Shown here: positions 8,472 to 19,019 of the stretch, one piece after another
How positions within the stretch are numbered: the first letter of the stretch is position 1
Layout of the letters: each line of letters starts with the position of its first letter
NCBI GenBank assembly: GCA_013400115.1
Contig: VXBP01002343.1
Location: 1,264,278-1,328,277, forward strand
Length of the DNA stretch: 64,000 nt
Direction: 5' to 3'
Source: Rhinopomastus cyanomelas
Lineage: Eukaryota; Chordata; Aves; Bucerotiformes; Rhinopomastidae
The notes under the pieces: model-generated
Seen by the model: the letters and a program-made list of their open reading frames with translations, nothing else
Databases searched by the model: none
Told to the model about the DNA's origin: nothing
Translations under genes and position numbers: made by a program

Positions 8472-11400
8472 TGCAAAATTAGTACTTTAGGTAACAGGCA
8501 CTAAAAACTTGTTACAAAGCATCAGCAGCTTTGCATTTACTAGATGCAGTGTCATCAAAGCAAGTCATAACAAAGGAATGAAACGCAAGCATGGAATTTA
8601 CCGATAGGTCTGAGCTGGGGAAGAAGCACAAGAACAAACTGTGATCACTGCAAGGACACAGGTCATCAGAAGACTTTGCAAGGTTATCAATTTAACAGAG
8701 TCCTTTTGCTCTAAATTCATCCAGACAAAACAATCCCTTCTTCCATTTGTCTACTTTTGCCATGAAGGCTAGGAAACAGCAGCTTTCCAAGCAGCAACAT
8801 CAGCTGAAATATATTAAGTAGATAAGAAAAAAAATCTATCAGTAGATCACAGGCTGGCAAATGCAAGAGAATAATGAAGGTAAAGCATTCATGTAGATCC
8901 TTCCAGAAGCAGGGAAATAAGCAGACCTTGGAATGGTGGATAAATAGAGCAGAAAGCTATGAAGCCTAACTACACTATTTATAAGGTTTACTATTTCTAA
9001 AGTTTACATCCTACTGAGATCCTGATCTTTCCCATGAAACGGTACGTACATATTTGAAAAAAGTGGAATTCCTTCTTCATAGGCCAAGTGCAGAGGTGAC
9101 AGGTTCCCATAGCACTTAAACATTAATAGTGCTGTTGATTTTCTTTTATAATGCCCTCACAAAGTTCCAAAGGAAAAAGGTGACAATGGTTTCTATTTTC
9201 AAATGTTTAATGTATTTTCACATGTTTCTACATAATCACAGTGCAATTCCGTGATTAAAAAAGACTGCAAGTCCACAGCTTTGAATGGAGCAAACTTCAT
9301 AACACTTGCAGTTTGGAAAAGAATGATTTTAGTTTTCCAAGACACTGCAGGAATTAGAAGGTTTTGTACATTCTTTCGGAAACAACTGTGTGGCACAGGG
9401 ATCAACTCTTTGTTGAAATAAAGTACCAATGAATCAAAGATGTCAGTGTGGACATCCAACAGACTTTGTACTGTGCAGCCTAGATTGTTAAATTGCTCCA
9501 TTTCTTTTGCTGTTATATGTTTAGACTCGGGGTAATTATTTAGTAACTCTGAGGAAGAATTATGTCAAAAAATAGTTTTTTCCCTTGTAGCCTTCCAATT
9601 TAAATTCCAGGCGAACTATAAAACACAGCATTTCACAGGGAGCCAAATGTAATACACAATATACCATCCTTATCTGACACAAGCTTTGACGAAAAAGTTT
9701 CTATTCTTAGCAGAAAAAAATAATCTGCACTTGTTCTAATCTAAGGTCAATGCATACTTTTCCCTCAAGGAGAATCAGCTTTTCCCTCAAGGAGAGCCTA
9801 AAATCCTAGCACTTATGCTGAACAGTACTGACCCATAACTTTTTCAGACTAATGCATAGTGCTCAGTCATACTCTATTTGATTCACAACACATGAGATAA
9901 GCTACAATTTAATCATCTAACAGGGGTTACCACTAGAATTTGTGGCTTTGTAATAAGATTTTTTTTTTTGTGATATAGCACTGCAGGTCAGAAAGTTCAA
10001 AAACACTACTACTGATAGTTGGTTGTGATTAAGAGGTGAACATCACAAGGGAGTCTCAACGGTTGACAGTTCTCAGTGCGTAGACAGCGGCTTCTAGAAA
10101 AGAGCGTGCTGATTGAGAGAAGAGAGATCTTGGAAGGAGCAAGCATTAACTTCAGCTTTCCCTCTCCCCCTGCCTGGTTGAGCCAAAAATGAAATTATGT
10201 AGTGTAATTACTTGTAAAGTCCTTCTGAACATCATTATATTAAACTTTTTACACTAATGATTTTTTTTCTATGCATGCTTACCTGGCTACACTGACTTGC
10301 AATTACAGTGCTAAATGAGCTGGCACATTCTACTGTCTCAGAGCTGCTGTTCAGAGAAGTCCCTTCCCTCTCTTTGTGCAAATTTCTTAATAGTCCCCCC
10401 TCAAATCTTAACATCCTGCCTCTCATATATGTGTGGTAATGTGTATCTGCACACAGATTATAACCTGAACATGACTCATTGAAGATTACTGTGGATACAA
10501 CAACATTCTGTTTGTGCAAACTGTGCCTGTGTTAGAAACTCGAGTTAAGAGATTAATACCAGAAAAGGATGCCAAGAGAACATTTGGTGCTGATCTGAAA
10601 TTTGTATTTCTATCCAAGGCAGACACCTCCATAAAGATGTTCCTCTCTCAGTCCCTGGTATCAATACCATGCACATTCATTTCAGGCTTCAAGCTAATTA
10701 CATAAATTAATAGAATGCAGTAGTAGGTAGTCTATTTAAAATAAAAACAAAGCAGAACAGAAGTTATTATAAGCAGCTGAAGTCTTTCTAATATATAAAA
10801 TAAATATGACATACATCTGTCTTTAAAGGAACCAGTTTTGGAGTGGTCATTCCTAACTGGAAGACACAAAACTAAGCAGGACCTGAAGTGTCAGTTTTCC
10901 AGGAATCCCCCAGTCTATGATACTACGTGATTTAGCAGAAAGGGGGAAAACAAGGTAAATGTAGAATGAAACTGGCTCCACAAGTAGAACTCTAGAGTTC
11001 AAAAACAGGGCTAAATCTTGTTCTTAATAAAGGTAAAAGGTTAATGACAACTGCTGATTTTAAAAAACCTCTCACATCCAACAGCTTTGTCCAACTGAAA
11101 TTTTTCTGTCTTAGATGAAATTAGGTGAGTTTGTGTCCAACAATACAAAGAAATGGGAAGGGAGTTCAGTCGTACAAGTCTTACTTCCTTCACACTCACC
11201 ACATACAACTATCTTTAGGTATACATTAGAGACATTCACTCAAGCCAATCAACAAAAATTCCATCAGTGTTGCAGTTCTGCAAACAAACGTTCAGATGTA
11301 GTTTTCTACAGCATGCAATTAATGTTGAAGTAGCACTTTATTACACAGTTTTTGTTTCAAATCATGAGTGAAGAAAACACTCCCTGAAGCTGACAGGGTG

Positions 11401-12094
11401 ACATGTGGTAAAGCAAAATCCTTCTGTCATGACACAAACTATAGGGAACAAGTCCCAAGCACATCATGCAATCACTCAACATCAAGCACGTCGCATGCAG
11501 GGTGCTTCACTGGCTGCTTCAGGAGGACAACTCTGCTTCTGCACATTTATCAGGGAGCCACCTCATATCAAATGACACAAATCATTAAGCACAGAGAGGG
11601 TGTCCTCAAGTAGTTCAGGCCTGCTCTAATCCAATTCCAGTAGACTGCATCAAATTTCCTAAGAGCAGATTCCTACTGTCAGGAAAATAAGATCTTCTTG
11701 TTCCGTATGCAGGTAAACGAAATTCTGTGTTATGCTCAAGCAGATTTAACACCACAGCTTGCTCCTGCCTAGAACAGTGCTATGAACATCAGACCATGGA
11801 ATAAACTGGGTCACCTCTGCTGAAGATGGGTCACTAAACACTTAGAATACAACACGCTAAGCTCCCATCCATGGTAGAGATGTGTAACCCCTTTAATCCA
11901 AGAGCTTTTCAATGGAAAATGCAGACTCAGCCTTTAAAACACAGCCTCCCATACAGGAATCCCCATTACATGAATAAAAGAAGGCAGATTGCCTTCCTGT
12001 ATAGTTTCCCTCTTTAATTTCACCTATTTTTGAGGTGAAGATGCTCACCTCCAAAAGATACCACTGACAGAAGCCTAAACTCAACTCAGAGCCA
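8472..12094. other. Intronic stretch, only a small unexplained ORF
   Basis: I see no repeat family or exon in these 3.6 kb. The one item standing out is a 100-codon minus-strand ORF at 9199-9501, described among the findings. A T10 run lies at about 9960. Confidence 0.4.
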
Positions 12095-12160
12095 CACAGA
12101 ATCATAGAATCATTAGGAGTTGGAAAGATCATCTAGTCCAATCCCCCTGCCTAAGGAACC
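12095..12160 (-). repeat. CR1 3'-end fragment
   Basis: CACAGAATCATAGAATCATTAGGAGTTGG and ATCATCTAGTCCAATCCCCC form the reverse complement of a CR1 tail. Only about 65 bp remain. Confidence 0.8.
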
Positions 12161-12700
12161 CCGCTGAAATCAAGAAGCCACACGTCCAGTTTCTGTGGTA
12201 CTCCACAGAGCTAAAAACCTCAGACTGCCTTCATTCTAGGCAAGTGGTTTCACCAATTTTCTGCTGCTACCACTGTTTGCATTTGGGGATGAACTTAATG
12301 TAGCCTGTGCAAACAAACAGCTTTTCTTTTTAGAGACATAAAATGGGAACAATTACATTATGTAGGAAATGTTATAGTCAAAATAGGAGAAGCAATGGAT
12401 TCAATGTACTTGTTAGGACTACGTCATCACTCAGGAGGTGACCTGGGTTGAGACTTCGGAAGTTAGAAGCTGAAGTAAAAACTAAGGTGAAATTCAAATA
12501 CCCTGTAGCTGACCCTTTACATTTCACTGCACATACATACTTTTCTCTGTCTTTTTAATCAATGACAAGTCTATGAACAGAGTTACAACAGAGGATGCTT
12601 TGACGACAGTGAAATCAGTTTGACTGAAAAACTACCGATCTTGAAAATTTTTACTAATATTGCAGTTGACATGAAAAATATCTTTGCCTGTATCAAAAGA

Positions 12701-13182
12701 AGCAGCAGGTCAAGAGAGGTGATTCTCTCTCTGCTCTTGAGACCCCATGTGGGGTGATGCATCCAGTTCTGGAGTCCTCAATGTAAAAAAAGACATGGAA
12801 TTGCTGGAATGAGTCTGGGAGAAGGCCACAAGGATGCTGGTCTGGAGCACCTCTCCTATGAAGACAGGCTCAGGTAGTTTAGGCTGTTCATCCTGGAGAG
12901 GGCTCTCGTGGGGACCTTACAGCAGCCTTCCAATACCTGAAGCAAGCCCACAGGAGAGCTGGAGAGGGACTTTCTATGAGGGACTCTAATGGTAGGATGA
13001 AGGGTAATGGTTTCACATTGAAAGAGAGTAGATCTAGACTAGATCTTAGGAAGAAATTCCTCACTATGAGAGTGGTGAGGCACTGGAACAGGTTTCCCAG
13101 AGAAGTTGTGGATGCCTCCTCCCTGGAAATGCTCAAGGCAGTTTAGACAAGAGCTCTGGGCAACCTGGTCTAGTGAGAGGTG
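12701..13182 (+). repeat. CR1 LINE fragment, tail missing
   Basis: Sense CR1 runs from GTCAAGAGAGGTGATTC through TCCAGTTCTGGAGTCCTC, GGAGCACCTCTCCTATGAAG, CCTTCCAATACCTGAAGC, GAGAGTGGTGAGGCACTGG and CAACCTGGTCTAGTGAGAGG. The last ~70 bp, including the ATTCTATG tail, are absent. Confidence 0.9.
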
Positions 13183-14394
13183 ACTTTCTGCAACACCTCT
13201 ACAGTGAAATACTTATCCTATAATCCAGATCACTAAACACTTACAATCAATTCCCACTTACAACCTCACACTTGCCTGTTGAAAGTGACTCAAAAGTGTT
13301 TTTCAGGGTCTGTGCTAGCTTTAAAAAAAAAAAACAAAACCTGGAAAAACTGGGTTTTTTCCCAGTGAGCATTAAAAAAAAAAATTATCTAATTTTACAT
13401 TTATTTTAGCTTTTAGAAGTTGGTCTTTTTTCTGTTTTATGTGACAAAGGCACCTTGATTCCCCACAATGAACTCGTCAGAGATCCCTTCAATAAGGAAT
13501 TATTTTCTCCAAATCTCATGGAAATCACCACAGGGGCAGTAAGTACATAAGCTCAAACATTAAGAACATCTACGACAAAGACTGTTCTTGATAAAAAAGC
13601 TTTTAACAATGTTAATAAATATGTATTATCAGAAAGAAAGTATCTGGTAAGGCAGTAAGCAGGGGCCCAGACACAAAGATAAGCCTATGCTGCTTCAGTC
13701 TTCTCTTCCAATTCAATTTGCTCCGTAACCAAATATGTTTTAGAAAGGTACATACCCACTGCTTTGGCAGCCATAATGAACTTGGAGCCAGAAAGAACTA
13801 TGTAAGGAGTTTACTTACCAGAGCCAAACAAGAAGCCAAAGATGAAACAACTAACTTGGCTCAGACACATAAAGGTTGTCATTCCAAACCAGAAAGGAAA
13901 GAGACACATGCAAACGATGGAGCTCCTTACCATACATTATGTATGGATCAACATATCCCTCTGCTAAGGAGCCCAGACAAGAAAATTACTTAATAGCAGG
14001 AAAGTAAATGTGTCCTTTGTGCAGAAATGTTTTTACTGCTTCACTACTGACTGGGTACAGGAGATCTGAATTTTCTGTTGCTGGACCATCAAGGGCCCAG
14101 GGACTGAAAAAGACCTCATGAATCAACTTTATCCACCTGCAAATGCAACTTTATTCTTCTCCCCCATTATCACACATCAAGACCCATCATAAATGAATTC
14201 TATATAAAAGTATCAAGAATTATCTTAAAACAATCAGTTCTTTTATTCATACTTTTCCCACTGGAGTGCTGACCTCCTATATAACCAGGAGGTTTCTTAT
14301 ACTTAGAAGTTATTCACAGCCATTTAACATCCAACTAGCATTAATTTTTAAATTTTTTTTTTAGAAAATATATCCTTGATGTTTACTTACCTTT
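13183..14394. other. Intronic stretch with A-rich runs
   Basis: It contains A12 and A11 runs at about 13322 and 13373 flanking a short CTGGG-T6-CCCAG inverted repeat. Nothing else is recognised. Confidence 0.4.
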
Positions 14395-15060
14395 TCCTAA
14401 CAAAACTCATCTTTAGCAAACAAACCTAGCTCTCCTACTCTCCTTTTATAAAGCAAGCTTCTCATTGTCCTGAATATCCTAGTAGCTCTTTTCTGGAATC
14501 AGCTTAATTTCAACTTTTGTAAACATAAATTATCAAATTACAGTTGAAGTCTCAGCAGAATCCTGTAAAATGCTGATAAAAACCCTAAGCTGTATTAGCA
14601 ACAACTGCCCTAATGCATTTCATGATCTCAGTAATGTTTACAGACACATTACACTGGAAGTAATACTTACCTTGTGAGTCTGATAGCTTGCCTGCTTCCT
14701 TCTCCTCCTTATCAAGTTACAAGTGAGAAAAACCCTATTTATTAATCTTATGCTTGACCTTGCATTGTATGTAACAGCATGCCACCCAGTTCAGGGGTAC
14801 CATTCAAACAACACTCTTTTAACAGCTTATCCATGTTCTTGATATTTTACCTCTGCTGGAATACAGATCTCCTATGATATTAGAATTGTTCACATGAACA
14901 GCATCTCTGAAATGTGAAGTATTTCTAGAATATCTTGATAGCTGAAAGATACCTGAGTGCACTGGCTACCAAAGGATCAAGAAAGGATATATATACTTTT
15001 TAGAATAACTGCATCATGCTTTGGGATTCAATTATCTAGTTTTTCATCCACAATTTAGAA
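14395..15060 (-). repeat. Ancient CR1-type LINE relic
   Basis: In reverse orientation the decayed blocks of the old sauropsid CR1 ORF2 appear in the expected order. They are CCTAGTAGCTCTTTTCTGG, CAGTTGAAGTCTCAGCAG, GTATTAGCAACAACTGCC, CTTGACCTTGCATTGTATG and CCACCCAGTTCA. All frames are broken. The assignment rests on the order of several short matches recalled from the consensus. Confidence 0.45.
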
Positions 15061-15275
15061 CCTTAAACAAAACAAAATCCAGTGAGTAAAGAGCTACAAT
15101 AGAGTCAATATAAACTTAGAGACAGAAATCAAAACAACTTTCTGCACTATTACTTGAATTTTACACCATAGACAGGCAACATGCAGGTATCTGGCCTCAA
15201 GACTCCAGTGCATACCTGCAATTCCTTAGATCTGCATTTTCTAGCCCTTCTGTTTACTGGTCTTCATACTTAGAC

Positions 15276-15520
15276 TCATAGAATGATTAGGGATTGGAAG
15301 GGACCTCGAAAGATCATCCAGTCCAATCCCCCTGCCACAGCAGGATCACCTAGACCAAGTCATACAGTCAGTCTGGGTTAGAAGGGACCACAGGATCATC
15401 CAGTTCCAACTCCCCTGCCATGGGCAGGGACACCCCACCCTAGATCAGGCTGGCCAGAGCCTTATCCAGCCTGGCCTTAAACACCTCCAAGGATGGGGTT
15501 AAACACCTCCAAGGATGGGG
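15276..15520 (-). repeat. CR1 with two 3' tails in tandem (copy 1)
   Basis: Read on the minus strand, the copy has a complete CR1 3' end of one type (AAGGCCAGGCTGGATAAGG ... TTGGAACTGGATGATCCTG ... CCCTTCTAACCCAGACTGA). It is followed at 15366 by a second 3' end of the 3424/27357 type (GACTTGGTCTAGGTGATCC ... CCCTAATCATTCTATGA). The same joint occurs in the copy at 18726-19019. The 5' truncation is at 15520, and a 22-bp unit is duplicated in tandem there (15477-15498 and 15499-15520). Confidence 0.88.
15477..15520 (+). repeat. 22-bp tandem duplication in CR1
   Basis: The unit TTAAACACCTCCAAGGATGG (plus GG) occurs twice without interruption at the 5'-truncated end of the dual-tail CR1. It may be a slippage product made during insertion. 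Confidence 0.85.
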
Positions 15521-17482
15521 GTATATCCCATACAGATATAAACTCAATGGATATTTGACCTCTTTTTCTATGTGGCACATCCTCAGGCACTTCAGACCTC
15601 CAATCAGCATTCCAAAGCCAAACAGAAACCCAGTAGCACAATGCCACCATATAACAAGAGGATCCAAGCAACATTAATTAACATGTTTCTGAAAAGGACC
15701 CCAAAGCCAACACCCTTCTATTTAACTTCTGTCACAAAGATGAGACTAAGATTTTTTTCCCATCAAAAGCAATGAATCCATTTTTCAGGTGGGAAGATGA
15801 GGCTCACGGTAACTGAAAAATAAATGACAACACACTGAAATTCTGTGAGTGTAATGCACAGTTGGAAGGCTATTATGGGCAAATCAATGCTTTGGGTGGT
15901 TTTTTAAAGACTTGTTAAAGGATGAACTGGGGAAACATTCTACAGATAAAGCTGTGTGGGCATGTGAATAAGATTCTTAGTCTAGTACGTGCCATATCTG
16001 CTGAGAAGGAATGTAAGGAAACTTGAGAGTCCATGTAGCTGCAATTAAAAGAAAAGATAGGGTATTTTTCAAGGTATGTTTTTCCTCCTTTTTATGCAAC
16101 CTTCCTTTGTGTAAGAGTTATACAGTTGTAGTAAGCACAAAAACACACCTTTTACAAATATTTCGTTGAAAAGGCTACAGACATATCATGTCAGAGTTAA
16201 GGCTTATGTACAACAGCACTTGTAACACACGTGGGTGAGAAGTCCATAGCAAAAAGTAATCAAACCATCAATAAACAATCCCAAAACCTGGTGCTTGCCA
16301 GGCTTGTATCCATCTGTGGTACAAGTCAGGGCAACAACTTAAGTTAGGCCCACATTAGCCAGCCCCCTGTATCCCTGTTCTGCATATGCTGATACTTTTA
16401 TTTTTTAGCTCTCTTTGCAGATGATTTTAAAAAGTCATTCATGACAGAAGTACTTTAACTGGTTCAAACTGCTTAGGCTGCCCTCATAACTTACTAAATA
16501 TTTTCACTCGTGAATGCATTGCTTAGTCACCAGATGCTCCACAAAATTGCACTGCCAGTACTGTCACACAGAATTAGAGGTAGTCACTCTACTTTTGACC
16601 TCCAAAAAACTTATCTTTAAGGAAAAATAAAAGTTTAGGCACTCAAATTCCCAAACTCATTTTGAGCTTTATGCACTCCAAAGATTTGGCTGCCAAGACA
16701 GCTTCATTTATTTGTGTGCACTATCTTTTGAAAAAGGAGAGTAAAAAGTCAGATGGCACTTTTTTTTTTTCACTGAATTTAAAAGCTTGGTGAGATTCAA
16801 CTTTTCTTTTTTTTAACTGAAACAATTCAACACCTTGATCACAAAACAATGAACACGGTATATGGAAAGCAAAACAAAAAATTAAGAATTAATTGCAAAC
16901 TTAAGTATGTTTCATATAATTTTCTAAGTCTACCTGCTACTGAAGAGTTTTACTAAGATGTCTCTTGGCTGCATAAACCGTAAGAGCTAACTGTTAAGAA
17001 AATGGTGCCTTAAGAGAATTCAGAGCACAACCTCTTCAAGCTAAAGCAGCCTAAATGCTGCCTTTCAAGAGCTAATCTTAAACACAATTCATGGGAAGAC
17101 ACAGAGAGAAAGAGAAAGGCTGACAACTCTCTGCAGACACATCTTTCCCTTTCTATATTTCCTCTTCAGCTTTCATTCTTAAAAGAATGTTGCAGTATTA
17201 TTAAATCACAGCTCTGGGACATGACTACTTTCCCTGCCCTCTTCCTAGGAACATGAGGGTTTCTCCCTGCTTTAATTGTTTGGTTTTGGTTTTAGAATTG
17301 GTTTGCTAATGCTGTGTTTCATGAGTTGAGTTTCCCGTACTTTAGAGCTTTGTTTTAGTCCATGGTCCTGTTAAGGTCTATGTTTAGCATAGTCCTTTAC
17401 TTTAAACGACCTGTCTGCATTTCATATATTTTTCTAGGGTTGTTACAATGCTGCGTTATGAAGAGGTCATTGTGAGGAATAC
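15521..17482. other. Intronic stretch, possible faint MIR-like piece
   Basis: Mostly unrecognised. At 15770-15850, CCATTTTTCAGGTGGGAAG followed by GATGAGGCTCA recalls the MIR core in reverse orientation, but this is too short to call with confidence. Confidence 0.3.
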
Positions 17483-17820
17483 AATCATAGAATCACAGAA
17501 TGTACTGGGTTGGAAGGGACATCCAAAGGTCTTCTAGTCTATCCCCTCTACAACAAGCAAAGACATCTCTAACTAGAGCAGATTGCCCAGAGCTCCACCA
17601 AGCCTGACTCTGAATGCCTCCAGGGATGTGGCCTCCACTACATCTCTAGGCAACCTGTTCAAGTGATCCACCACCCTCATATCAAAAAACTTCTTCCTAA
17701 TGTCCAGACTTAATCTACCTCTTCCAGCTTATACCATCATCTCTCGCCCTATTGTTCCATGCCCTTGCGAACAGTTCTTCCCCAGCCTTCTTATAGGCCC
17801 CTTTCCAGGTGTGGTAAAGT
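17483..17820 (-). repeat. CR1 LINE 3' fragment
   Basis: Reverse CR1: AATCATAGAATCACAGAATG, GGGTTGGAAGGGACATCC, TGAATGCCTCCAGGGATGTGG, CCACCCTCATATCAAAAAAC and CTTCTTCCTAATGTCCAG, ending near TTTCCAGGTGTGGTAAAG. The wording differs from the other copies, indicating another subfamily. Confidence 0.9.
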
Positions 17821-18725
17821 CACTGCAAGGAAAAACAAATGGAGAATAGGCAGAGGAGATAAACCATATGCTTGCAGAATAGCTGATTAATCAAAAGAGA
17901 GGACGATGTAGTCAGCTTTTGTAGTAGCTGTAACACCACTAGCTTGAGACTCACCTATATGTTATTTTTTCAATCACTTGAAGAAAATCTGAGGATCTTT
18001 GGATGCTGTTCTAGGGCACCTGCTCCACACAACTGCATTTGCTAGAAGGACAATTGGAAAACCCTTTCCAGTGTAAGAAAGAGCTTCTCTTCAGGGGAAA
18101 AAACCAAAACAAAACAAGAACATCACTGTGGATAGCTGTATTTGCTACAAGTGGATATGGCCATTCCAGCTTTGTTTGAAACCCTGTGTAATTACAGTGT
18201 TTCCCAGTGGCTTCAAGTGGCTGAACTTACATGCTTGTAATTAGTTGTTATCTCACATTACACAGTAGCTGCTTATGTTTTTGCACAGCTAGTCTATATG
18301 CTTGCAATGGCCTTGTTATCCTTCTCTTCTATCCTCATCTGGATCATAACTGCTTTAGATGTCAGACAGACAGCTGCATGTCTGCAAAAGGAAGAAGGGG
18401 AAGGGAGGTTACATTACCATGACATTAATGAAGCTCCAGAGTGTCATGATCATGTAAGTCACGCCAACTGACAAACTCTCAGACAGTTAACATAGAGCAA
18501 AATAAAAAGGACAACTACAATAATTCACTATTAATAACACATGCACAGCCATATCTATCAAGCCATGTGGTGCTGGTTCATCCATTAGAAAAAAGTCACA
18601 CTGAGAACGGCATTAAAAAAATCCTGGATTCAAAGTTGCAACACTCACTTCAATATTAGATTTTGCCAAGGAAAGGGTATCTGGACCCACACAGATTACA
18701 TAAGTAGCCTTGCACAGATCAAAAC

Positions 18726-19019
18726 TGGATGTGAGGAGGAACTTCTTCACCGTGAGAGTGGTGAGAGCCTGGAACGGGTTGCCCAGGAAGGTGGTGGAGG
18801 ACCCATCCTTGGAGGTGTTATCAGGCTGGATAAGGCTCTGGCCAGCCTGATCTAGGGTGGGGTGTCCCTGCCCATGGTAGGGGAGTTGGAACTGGATTGT
18901 CCTGTGGTCCCTTCTATCCCAGACTGACTGTCTGACTTGGTCTGGGTGATCCTGCTGTGGCAGGGGGATTGGACTGGATGATCTTTCAAGGTCCCTTCCA
19001 ATCCCTAATCATTCTATGA
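18726..19019 (+). repeat. CR1 with two 3' tails in tandem (copy 2)
   Basis: Sense CR1 begins at GATGTGAGGAGGAACTTC, reaches a first 3' end (GGAGTTGGAACTGGATTG ... CCCTTCTATCCCAGACTGA) and continues directly into a second (GACTTGGTCTGGGTGATCC ... CCCTAATCATTCTATGA). It differs from copy 1 at only a few positions across the joint but is truncated at a different 5' point, so both are separate insertions of the same composite element. Confidence 0.88.

Noticed and set aside
10825..10935. Possible CR1 tail (CCCCAGTCTATGATACTACG)
   Set aside because: Only the tail-like phrase matches; no CR1 body precedes it.
13340..13370. Hairpin CTGGG-T6-CCCAG as an RNA element or terminator
   Set aside because: Short stem between A-rich runs in a vertebrate intron; no role can be supported.
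17990..18090. Possible decayed CR1 3' end (TTCTAGGGCACCTGCTCC ... GGACAATTGG)
   Set aside because: Similarity is too weak and has no tail.
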